Part shown: piece after piece, positions 1 to 9,799 of the stretch
How the letters are laid out: each line of letters starts with the position of its first letter
Position numbering within the stretch: the first letter of the stretch is position 1
Source: Zantedeschia hybrid cultivar
Taxonomy: Eukaryota > Streptophyta > Magnoliopsida > Alismatales > Araceae
Assembly (NCBI GenBank): GCA_030544215.1
Contig: JARZZO010000011.1
Coordinates: 2,776,001 to 2,840,000 of the forward strand
Direction: 5' to 3'
Length of the DNA stretch: 64,000 nt
Notes under the pieces: generated by a model
Told to the model about the DNA's origin: nothing
Seen by the model: the letters and a program-made list of their open reading frames with translations, nothing else
Databases searched by the model: none
Translations under genes and position numbers: made by a program

Positions 1-285
1 ATGTCCAGGTGCATCAATGACAGTGCAGTAGTACTTGGTGGTCTCGAATTTCCAGAGAGCAATATCAATGGTGATACCACGCTCTCGTTCAGCCTTCAGC
101 TTGTCAAGAACCCATGCATACTTGAATGACCTCTTGTTCATCTCAGCAGCTTCCTTCTCAAACCTCTCAATTACACGCTTATCAATACCACCAAGTTTGT
201 AGATCAGATGCCCAGTGGTAGTTGACTTCCCAGAGTCGACATGGCCAATGACCACAATGTTGATGTGCACCTTCTCCTTCCCCAT
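1..285 (-). CDS. EF1A: Elongation factor 1-alpha, N-terminal 95 codons (partial)
   Basis: Cytosolic translation GTPase that brings aminoacyl-tRNA to the ribosome. Read on the minus strand from the ATG at 285-283, the frame stays open for exactly 95 codons to the window edge and continues beyond it. Visible family marks are the start MGKEKVHINIVVIGHVDSGK, the P-loop GHVDSGKS, the switch-I region with KAERERGITIDIALWKFET, and the beginning of the G3 motif (DAPGH). There is no intron inside this part. A 3' splice site (TTTCTGCAG, intron ending at 308) lies 22 bases upstream of the ATG, as in plant EF-1-alpha genes that carry a leader intron. Identification is near certain; only the gene copy is unknown. 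Confidence 0.97.
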   Translation of the reverse strand, partial: MGKEKVHINIVVIGHVDSGKSTTTGHLIYKLGGIDKRVIERFEKEAAEMNKRSFKYAWVLDKLKAERERGITIDIALWKFETTKYYCTVIDAPGH

Positions 286-766
286 TCTGGGTTAATTGTA
301 GCTAACACTGCAGAAAGAAAAATCAAACTCAAGTTTCATCAAGTCAAGATCAAAATAACGCCCATCTCAACTGTCATCAATTCAACATTGAAAGAAGGCA
401 ATATTTTAAAAAGTGGCAAGATAAAAAACTAGATAAATAGTAGGCTTACAAAAATAAGCATATCATATTCTCATATTGTTCGTCACATGAATTACACCAC
501 AAAAAACTGAGATAGATTGATCGTGCTTGAGATGTTCCATCCACATCACATCATAGCAAAAATGCCTACAGGCCTTGCCCGAACAAGCCACCAAAAAGTA
601 ATTAACAGAAATTCAAAGTACTAAAGCACAACGACACACGGCATGATGGCAAGTATAATTTTGCACCAAAAAATATGCATATTGGTCTTTATTAAATAAG
701 CAGATTAAAAGAAATCGATATAAAACAAGTATCTGTCTTCAAGAATGCAATGCAAGTGTTTAAGAA

Positions 767-1275
767 ACCTTTTTCAATATGAAAAAACCAAGCAATTTTG
801 AAAGAAAGAGCACCCCTCTAACACATCCAACTAAATCATGGACCAAGTCCAGTTCACCTAGAATACCATCATAAACCTACTTAGCTTCAATTTACGGTCT
901 ATCCATTTTTAAATTAGTACAACCATGAAAAGACACTAAATTGGTAGGTTTACTCATTAATGGTTAATCCTAGATTGAACCTGAACATTTTTCAAAATGA
1001 ATGGTTAAATCCTAGATTCAACCTGAACCTTTTTCAATATGAAAAAAGTCGAGCAATTTTCAAGGAAGAGCACCCCTGGAACAGATGCAACTTAAGCATG
1101 GACAGCATTCAACTTGTTCCCCTAGAATACTATCATAAACCTACTTAGCTTCAATCCACTATCTATCCATTTTAAATTAGCTTCAACCTACTATCTATTC
1201 ATTTTAAATTAGTACAACCAGGAAGGGCACTAAATAGGTTGGTTCAATGATGAATGGTTATATCTTAAATTCGAC
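767..1275. repeat. Imperfect tandem duplication, unit about 260 bp
   Basis: The segment starting ACCTTTTTCAATATGAAAAA at 767 recurs at 1027. In both units it is followed in the same order by AGCAATTTT, AAGAGCACCCCT, AGAATAC, CATAAACCTACTTAGCTTCA, ATCTATCCATTTT and a GGTTAAATCCTAGATTCAAC-like tail. The copies differ by many point changes and small indels, so the duplication is old. Confidence 0.85.
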
Positions 1276-1680
1276 CTGATAGACAAAATTTATCAGATAG
1301 AAAATTAGTTGGCGTGAAAATGAATATAAGTTGCAAGGAAATTTCACCATAAACTAAATGCAGCATAAAATAGCAGAAAATTAATTGGGTGATGCCATTC
1401 CATATGTTAGGTATGCCTATCATAACAAAATCTTGTTAAGGGGGTAAACAGTCCATATCAATTTTTGATGATAAATTCAACAAATAATGTTGAAAACATA
1501 GCAAACATTAAATCTTTGAGCAGAAATTAAACTACAGAATAAATCTCAAACATAGTTTAATGAGTTGATAATAGCCACTCTGAAAATTCTACAGAATTAA
1601 TCCAGGAACTTCCAACATAAAAGTATGCGACTAAGCACAAAGAAAGCTGAAATCTGCCAAAAGACTAATCATTAAACGAC

Positions 1681-1850
1681 TCATTCCTTTCTGGTAATCT
1701 GTGAAAACAAGACCTGAACTAATAAGATTACTAATACAAAATGCTCTTTCTCATTCCTTCCTGGTAATCTGCAAAAACAAGACCTGAACTAAGATTACCG
1801 ATACAAAATGCTCTTGACCTGAACTAAGATTACTAATACAAGATGTTCTG
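1681..1850. repeat. Three tandem units in the leader intron
   Basis: Two 65-70 bp units (1681-1750 and 1751-1815) share TCATTCCTT, CTGGTAATCTG, AAAACAAGACCTGAACTAA and ATACAAAATGCTCTT. A third, truncated unit (1816-1850) begins at GACCTGAACTAAGATTAC. Confidence 0.85.
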
Positions 1851-2653
1851 TTATCAAACAACAAGAGCAGGCACTAGAAACAAATGCCGCCGATAACATC
1901 ATTAGACTCGATTCTTGTGATTTAAAATCTCCATAAGTGGGAAAAAAAAATAAAAAAAAAGCAATCAAAGAGCATGGATCAGTTGACGGGTCAGAGATTA
2001 TTTGAAAATGCACCATTTCATGCACAACCACAAACACAAACTAGCGAATTTCCTCAAAAAAATAAATACACAATCCAAGCATTACACAAAAGCCCGAAAG
2101 GCCGTCTATGGTGCCTCTACAGTGACATGCAGAGAATTTCCTAAAAAGAACCCTAAGTTTCTTCAAGATAAAGGTGCAGGTAGCGATCGCTACAGAAATT
2201 GGAAGAACAAGCAAAAAAAAAGAGAAAACAAAACCAAATTCGATCACCATAACATAACAACAAATCGAAAGACATACAAAAAAAAGTTCTCAAACAAGTA
2301 AAACCGCAATCAACAAGCCAGAAAGCGATCTGGGGAGCATCTAAGACGCCAAACGGAGAATCTCCAAAACAGAACCTTAGAGTTTCTTCTACGCGGAGTT
2401 GAAGAGCAACGATCGCCATAGGGTAGTGCAGAGAAAACGCTGAACAAGAGCGGAAAACGGAACCAAATTCTATCAACATAAAACAATAATGAACAAAGAA
2501 TCACTCAAAACGAGAATCTCACATCAGCACAAAACAGAACCAATTAAGCACAATCCAAGAAGGCGATCTATCGAGTTTCCACGACCAAATGCAGAGAAAC
2601 AAATTAGACAAAAACAGCACAGGATAGGGGGGATGCGGAGAAGGAGATCTCAC

Positions 2654-2922
2654 CAGGCGAAGATGGAGGGGGAGCCGCACAGATCGGGAGCTCGGCGCTG
2701 CCGCTCGAGGTTGCTGCAATGGCGGGAGGTGGTGGGAAACCCTAACCCGCGGCTCATATTTATAGACGGTCATCTTACGTAAATAGCCCCCAAATGACTC
2801 CACTATTTTTGGGGCATTTTAGTCATTTTAATTTTTTCGTATGATGTAAAGTAAGGAAATACCTCACCCTGCCGCCCATTAAGGGCCCTACATTTTCTGG
2901 GGCACTATAGTCATTTAATGGA
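2654..2922 (-). promoter_or_regulatory. EF-1-alpha promoter and first (non-coding) exon
   Basis: Reading leftwards, there is a TATA box TATAAATA at 2764-2757, then GGGTTAGGGTTT (the telo-box AAACCCTAA on the plus strand at 2737-2745), then a GC-rich leader to the donor at 2654. Transcription should start near 2725-2730. Upstream, two similar motifs GGGGCATTTTAGTCATTT (2811) and GGGGCACTATAGTCATTT (2900) resemble the tef-box of plant EF-1-alpha promoters, with a GGGCCC/TGGGC-type element between them at about 2873-2890. Telo-box plus tef-box is the known architecture of plant translation-factor promoters. Confidence 0.8.
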
Positions 2923-5025
2923 AGCTTTCGCATTTCCTTTTTCCTTTGTGTTGCTACAAAAAGAATAAAGTACAAGAACCTTGATCATTTAATCGGGCCT
3001 GGTTGATAACCTGTGTTTAGCTAAAGTATTACCCAAATATATATCATTTTTGACATGATAAGTATAGTATTATTTTACACATAATAAGGAGAATAAGGTA
3101 AAATATCATTCGAGTCGGTTTGATGAAAGGCGGCTAATAAGCAGCTCAACAGGTAAAAATCAAAAATCAACTATCTATATTACTGGGGAAAGGTAATTTG
3201 ATTTCTTCTAGTCCAATTAATTATCCTGAACTATTTGAGATGACCGATTCTCGATCACAAAAAAAAAAAATGCATTCGTCTAATAAAGGAAAATAAGAGC
3301 AAATAACTTAGTTCTAATCTGGTTATCAAAACAAGGTCTTTAAGAGCACATCAACCATTCAAATCTTGTAAGTTATCGAGGGTGGTTGTCATCATTCCAA
3401 AACTGGTCTAAGCTTTCTTTTTGGCCTCAACAACTCTCTCGACTTTAAATGGCTCATGGTTGAAGGTAATCTTTGGCATCTGATTTCTTTAGTTGCCTAA
3501 GGCCTCTTAACCAGTTAGAGTCCGTGATAAAGGCCTTTGCCAAGGATACATGTGAGGAGAAATGATCTGACCTGCAGGGCCAAGCCTGGGTGACTGAACC
3601 CCCACGGCTGCAAGTGCAGGAAGCATTTAAATAGTGTTATGCACCCAACAGTCGCTTTGTGCTTGTGGGCTTCCCATTTGTTGACAGTAAGAGGTATTCC
3701 AAAGAAAAAGTAGTTTCAAGAAAAATGTTTCCAGGGAAACAGGAGTCTAATCTGCCATTTGGTAGCATGCTACAAATCTTTAGATAGAAAGGAAGCAGAG
3801 TCACTAATGACCCAGGCAATTCCAAAAGAAAAATAGGAAGTCACTAATGACCCAGGCAATTCCAAAAGAAAAATGGTATGGTACCCTTCTTGACACCAAA
3901 TTAACACAAGGCATAAGAGTACATAAACACACCTATTTTAATGTGAGACTTACATTTTAAAATACGATACTATTTTTATCTTCTTATATCTTGTGTCAAA
4001 CTTTGATGTCAAGAAAGAATATGATTATATCAATTCTCAATTCACAAAGGCTGAACTTGATAAATGGTCTTTCCGGCGGGTACCTAAATCCTGAATTGGT
4101 GGAAGGGGCCACGAATGAAGATTTTGTTGACTTAAAGACATTTTACGGGCAGCAAATAAACTCTCCATATTGATAGCTTCCCCAAAAATTAGAACATGCG
4201 AAGCGTTTTACTCCATACCAAATGGACCCAAAGTCTTAGAAACACTCTGGAGTATCAACGTGAAATATGGAAGCATATGAGATATACAAAAAGGGGTTCA
4301 CATATAGCCTCATGTATATGTGAAAACCCTGATTTTTAAATATATGCAGTCAGCATCATATATATAAAAAACATACGAAATACTCCACAGTAGACATACT
4401 TCAATAGACACATCAATCATATAGAACCTGTCGCAGTTTTAAAACAATGCTTGCAAGAAGAAGCATGGGAATCTCTATCCATGACACATTAGTCATTTCA
4501 AAAATGAAGTGACACAAAATGCAAATTGAATCATTGATAGAGAGAATAATGATCAAAGGAAACTCTGAGAAAATGCAGTTTATTTCAGAAATTCTTGCAA
4601 ATGGAAGTTCCTGAAACTATGAAAAAGCACTTTCTCGGTAAAAAAGGGAAAAAAAATCCCTGGTGCTAAAGACAGACATATCCTAGCATCATTCTTTGCT
4701 TACACTTGTCATTCGCCTTCTCACAATGATTCCACAGTATCAATTACATGTAGCCGCTTGCGTTCAATTACATTTACAAAACACATCTTCCGTCACAAAG
4801 AAATGAAATGTGTATCATTCCCTTCAAATTCTTTTCTTTTTTTTTTCTCTTATTTGAAGAAACATCTCAAAATCCATTTCATCAGTATCAACTATCAACC
4901 CAAAGAGAATCCCTACTTCATAATTTGTACCATTCGTATGGAGAGACGATAAGAGTACACAGAATACTGAATAAGAGGAACCTACTACCTACACAAAAAG
5001 GTAATCTCAAAAGCATGAAAGAATG
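2923..5025. other. Intergenic, no gene recognised
   Basis: AT-rich sequence without a convincing reading frame. The only structure seen is a 40-bp perfect tandem pair starting at 3801 and 3841 (TCACTAATGACCCAGGCAAT...). Short ORFs at 3637-3825, 3991-4173 and 4758-5029 have no recognisable content. Confidence 0.6.
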
Positions 5026-5375
5026 CTAAATTCTAGGATCAGAAGCATAAAGTATGGCAAAAAATCTTAATAGGATTCCAATGATCAACACAACTAACAA
5101 TAATATTAAAGGAAACACAAAAATGTAGATAAGCATAACAAGTGCAGCTAGAACAGCATTTAATGGATAACAAGCCAGCCCATTCATGCAAGCCAAATTT
5201 GCAACACAGAAAACGAAAAAAATGTCTTCACCCCAGTAAGAAAAGAAGAGGCAACAAGAACAATTATTGATGAAAACCATACAAGTGATACCTGCAATGA
5301 AGAGAATTTCCATAAAACATATCATTCTAATGCTATCAGAATACCAGCATGCCCTGTCTCATCTCCACAGACATC
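5026..5375 (-). CDS. Possible terminal exon(s) of an unrecognised membrane protein
   Basis: A minus-strand frame ending at TAG 5026 is open for about 95 codons. It is strongly hydrophobic, with a run rich in L, V, I and F (AVLAALVMLIYIFVFPLILL) ending ILYASDPRI. It begins at a plausible acceptor (CTTCATTGCAG, exon from about 5291). A candidate 35-base micro-exon (about 5375-5341, acceptor TTTTTTTAG, donor GCTG|GTATTC) would join in frame. I recognise no family. AT-rich DNA can produce hydrophobic frames by chance, and a second frame is also open across the same junction, so this is weak. Confidence 0.2.
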
Positions 5376-5593
5376 ACCCCTAAAAAAACCACTTTTATTA
5401 TGAGAAAAACAACTGCTGATATACAATTCTGCATGTGCTGTTATCCAATCAGCGATTAGTTTACTATTCCGAGAAAACAGTGAGTTGAAGTGTAACTCAA
5501 CAGAGCTCAAGCCATTGTAACGAGACTGATGCACATCTAGCCAAGGCCAGTGTGCCTGCCAACTGCTGCTGGAACACCACTATGGAATCCTTC

Positions 5594-7204
5594 TGATGCG
5601 GGACGACAACCAAAATGGATCCGATAACGTTCCACAATCGAAATCAGCAATTCAACACCACATGGATAGTAAATAAGCACAACAACCACAGTGTTCCAAG
5701 AAAGATAAAACGTGAGGATAATAAGAAATGCAAGCTAAACAAGCCATCCCTCGCAGTGAATAACGAGTAGATCGATGATAGTGGGAACTACCGATTGTCT
5801 AGGACATCATCGCACATTCAACAATACCAATTTGAGCCAAAGGCCAAGACGATCACATTCACATACATCCGACAATGATAAATTTTCAATCGAGTTACGT
5901 AACCTATAATGCACTCACGAGCACAGGAACATGATTTAGAGCATATAATGGACAAGCAAGGCAGAGCAAGTGGGGCTACTAGAAGCTAACCTACCCACTG
6001 GGTAGTGGGGATCAAAATCTGAGGACAGCAGTATTCCTCCGAAACCTGCTTGGAGGTCCTCCGAAACCTGCTTGGAGGGCAATTTCCCTTGACGGGCTCA
6101 CGTTGGTGTAGATGGGCCGGTCACAGTGGGCTGAACCACACGCGTCGACTTTGGGCCCATTTGGGCTACAGGGGAGGAAATGGGCTTGACCTGTTCCAGG
6201 CGTGGCTGGCGGCGAGAAAGAGGACACCCTGTTGGAGTGATAGTGGAGCCGGCGTGGGAAGCTGCCGCGTGGCGGCGGCGGTCGGCCCTGTAGACAGCGT
6301 TTGGGCCCCGATGGGATTGTGGCACATAGTGGCGACTCGCGCAGGGCGCGATCGACAAAGAAGAGGGCGCAGGGTGGGAAATTGGACCCGTTCGACTGGG
6401 GGGGGACCGGCGAATCGTTAGGAGCCGCGGAGAAGGGATGATGGAGGCACTGTGAGCCTGGCGGCGTGTCAGGCGGGTGTCCGAGGAAGACCTCGGGTGA
6501 ATGGCGCGAACGACGAAGTGCCGGGTGGACGAATCGCTCCATTCCGCCGCGTGGCGAGGTGGTCGGCTGGTGCTGGGCAGATCCGGCAGGGGTGATGAAG
6601 GTGTTTCGGTGCGAACGGCGTGGGAGTGCCGTGTGGCGGCGGCGGGGTGGGAACCAGACATGGTCGGCTCGAACGACGATGTGCGCTCCCTACGAACTGG
6701 TCTTGGTTGTTGCGAATAGGGGAAATGAGGATGGAGGGCGCCTTTTCTCGAACAGAGACAAAACGGGAAGAGGTGAAGGGGAAAACTGATAAGAACAGTG
6801 CGGAGACTGGGAGGGTGAGAGGAAAGAAGGTAGAAGAATTAAGGCAAGGGGGCAGACGAGCTAGGGAAGAAGATATGAGGAAGAAGACGACTACAGGGGG
6901 CCTTCCCCTTTTGGTCACACAAACCCATCATAGGTCCCCAAACACACAATGCAGCGGCTGCCAAGAAACTTTTTTCTCTTCTCATTAATTGCTTTCCCCT
7001 TTAGGATAGGGTACACATTTATAGGGTCCCAAATAGGCAACCCTAGGTACAATAAAGCCAAAAGTACCCCTAGGCTCTAAAAGAGAAAATATGCTGAAAG
7101 AAGTTACAGAAAAACAGAAAAAAGATCATGGGCCCACCAATGGGCCTAGAAGCCTAAAATAAAGAGGAAAATATAGCATTGGGGCATAACAAAACCCAAC
7201 ATCA
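5594..7204 (-). mobile_element. LTR-like sequence with GC-rich part
   Basis: The left edge TGATGCGGGAC equals the left edge of the LTR element at 26566, and the right edge CCAACATCA also ends in CATCA. On the minus strand a TATA-like CCCTATAAATG lies at about 7030, downstream of a T-rich stretch with GGGCCCA words. This layout resembles the promoter part of the 26566 and 29291 LTRs. The 6010-6900 part is GC-rich and open in many frames, without recognisable protein. A perfect 20-bp tandem pair (TCCGAAACCTGCTTGGAGG) sits at 6037-6078. I could not match target duplications, so the boundaries and identity are tentative. Confidence 0.3.
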
Positions 7205-7756
7205 CAAAGAAATGTAAAAATATGTGTCATGAGGCATCTCCTAGCCATAACGTTACTCAATCTGCTGCGGACGTCTTGTGGCGACAGTAAATATGGGCCG
7301 GGTCAAAGCGTGAACGCGCACGGGTGTCCTCACCACCTTCCTTTGTTGTGCTCTTAGGTTCTTGCCTACCCAATAGGCAACATTGTAGCGGGTAAATAAT
7401 ACATGGATAATCCCAGTAAACTAAGGGATACATATTGCAGCCTGCCACACCACTACCACATCTTGCCACATCATCTGCCACATGTTGCCAAAATCATTTC
7501 CCTGTGCCACCACATCAGCAAACAGTTGTCAACATTTTCATGTCAGAACTTCTCACCATGAAACATCATTGCCACATCATCTATTGACACCATCAAATGT
7601 CAGTGATGTTAGCACCATCTGATAATACTTATCATACACCCATCTGAGTGTATTTTAACATGCTGATCACCTTGATGAAGTCGAGTTTTCTTATTTAGCA
7701 TCTTGTTCTAGAAACACAGGAGACTCTTACCATCCACCTCTCTTTCCCACAAGTCA

Positions 7757-9110
7757 ATGTACTGTACACCTCTCCCAAGGTATTTTGATGTACTGACCAT
7801 ACCACCGTGGTCTGTTTGTGCTTTGAGCACTGTATTTGAGAGATTCAGGCACTTTCACTATATTGAGTACCCTATTTGCTTGGTGAGCGGTTCCTCATTG
7901 TTCCCGTGGCATCTCCTGCACATCCTCACAATGCAAGATGTGTATTCTGTTACACTCACCTTCACCAGCTTCTTGTTGCTCCAGATTGCTCTACTTGCGC
8001 TAGTCCAGTCCAGTCTCCCACTGGATGCAACTCTACCAATTCCACAACTCATCTTTGCTACAAATACCACCAATGGCAAGGTCAAATTGGGGACCGCCAG
8101 AAGTAATATGACAGGAATAAATGTATACATGCTCAACACCAGTTTTTGCCAATCCAGAGCTATCAGTATAGGTGGTTCCTATTATCATGACATTAGACCT
8201 ACCTTAGCTAGCCGCCCAACATGTCCAACCAGTTGCTCAGGTACAAATATATTCGGCAGATGCTCTTCACTTGGCTAGTTTCCTCTGTGGTTCTGCACCT
8301 TTTGGAGTGTCTGCTTCATCTGACACCATCTCAACCTTGATTCTAGATTCTGGTGCTTCTCGTCACATGATCTTTGATAACTCATTACTTGCAGAATGTT
8401 CATTAATTCCTTTCTATTTTCAGATTCACACTGCTACCAACATCCCTCTCTGTGCCTTTCAGTATGGCACTATCATTCCCCAATCTGAACCCCCGTCACC
8501 TCACTCTTTCACCTAGTAAGTTTTCTATGAATTTAGACTCTGTTAACCATCTTATTGATTCTAGCTACACAGCCTCATTTACTGATTCTTCTTATCCTGT
8601 GCACGATTTACATACAAGCCAGAATTAGGGCCAGACTGTGAGTGGCCAGGTTGCATCACTTTAAGCATCTTCATCTTCCTCCTTTAGACATCCCTTCCCA
8701 CCACCACATGGTTTTGCCTTCCCATAGAGTCCAGCATGTTTTAGGCCTTGTCTTAAGACCTTATTTCTCTTTGGTGTATTAGGATGGTCTCCTTCACCTC
8801 ATTGTCTCTATGTACAGGCTGTAGGTTAGCAAACACACTCCCATTTTCTCCTTGAGAATCTATGTTTGTAGCTCCTTTGACCTATCCCATTCTAGTAGTC
8901 AAGGTCCAGCTCATTTACCTTCTTGACAGGATTTTACTACTACATTGATTTCATTAATGATTTTTCTCAATTTAGCTAGGTTTACCTAATGCAACAACAT
9001 TTTAAGATCTCTCAGATTTAGCACTAATCTGCTGCTATCGTTCATGACCAATTTGATTATCAAAACAGTGTCCTTTATATTAATTTGAGTTGAGGAATAT
9101 ATTTCGTCTA
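7757..9110 (+). pseudogene. Decayed Ty1/copia gag-pol fragment
   Basis: Scattered copia polyprotein pieces are readable in different frames. At about 8335-8375 there is an aspartic-protease motif, LILDSGASRHM, followed by a region like the post-protease part of copia Pol. At about 8938-9010 GFYYYIDFINDFSQFS appears, a degenerate form of the integrase YYVxFIDDFSRF motif, followed by stops. The frame is broken many times between and after these pieces. No LTR was recognised at either end. It is an old, inactive fragment. Confidence 0.6.
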
Positions 9111-9799
9111 AGATACATGATCTGTTTTTCCTACGCTTGCACACAAGCATAAGGATTCCATGTGTGAGATTGGATTCAATTCAATAGGATGTGAGTCATT
9201 TTTTTCATATGAATTTCCTATAGCTTTAGAAGTAGTCTTTTTCATTTATAAGAATATGAAGTATAATGAAACATATCACAAAATGTGCACTTCAGACTAC
9301 AAATCTAGAAACAAAATATGAGATGCAGAAGGAGCACCCTCTATTCTTATAGCTTGGGCATTTTAATGTCAGGGACTCAGATGTCTCATTTTTTGGATCT
9401 ATGTTTATAGTTGTAAGTAGCAAACTGCATTATCTTGAGTTTTTCGTTGCATTATTCAACTTGTGGTGGGGTGATGCCTACTAGAATCTCTTGAGGCTTT
9501 GGAAATGTAAATGAACATTGATTTCTTATCTAACGTTAAACATGGATTTCTGACTTGTAAATGCAAAGATGTAACAAATTTGGCAAAATTGTACATGTCA
9601 AGGTTCAAATAAATGTAGAATGCAAATAAGGAAATGTCAATTCTAAGAGCACATATTTTATTCAAATTAAGTTCATGGGAGTTTGTAAACTATTTGCAAG
9701 ACAACTTACACTTAGCATTTAAGTGCATCCAGAAAAATAACTTACATTTGTCAATTAAAACCATCAAAAGCACCATAAGTCGTTTTCTCTGAAGAGAGC
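9111..9799. other. Intergenic tail between copia remnant and the next gene's 3' end
   Basis: AT-rich, without a convincing frame. It probably includes the 3' UTR of the minus-strand gene that ends at 9800, but no clear poly(A) signal could be assigned. Confidence 0.5.

Larger units (their letters stand above)
308..2653 (-). other. Leader intron of the EF-1-alpha gene
   Basis: Runs from donor CCTG|GTGAGATC (exon ends at 2654) to acceptor CTTTCTGCAG|TGTTAG (exon resumes at 307). Both signals fit the consensus and no coding sequence lies between. At about 2.35 kb it seems long for this family, and part of the excess is internal duplication (767-1275, 1681-1850, and a looser duplication around 2040-2530, where two segments share a GAATTTGGTTTTG-like word on the minus strand). 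Plant EF-1-alpha leader introns often boost expression; that role is inferred here. Confidence 0.85.

Noticed and set aside
6012..6988. Many overlapping frames of 100-190 codons on both strands
   Set aside because: GC-rich DNA with no consistent frame, no motifs and LTR-like surroundings.
7257..7481. Short minus-strand frame
   Set aside because: No motif, no splice support and no homologous look.
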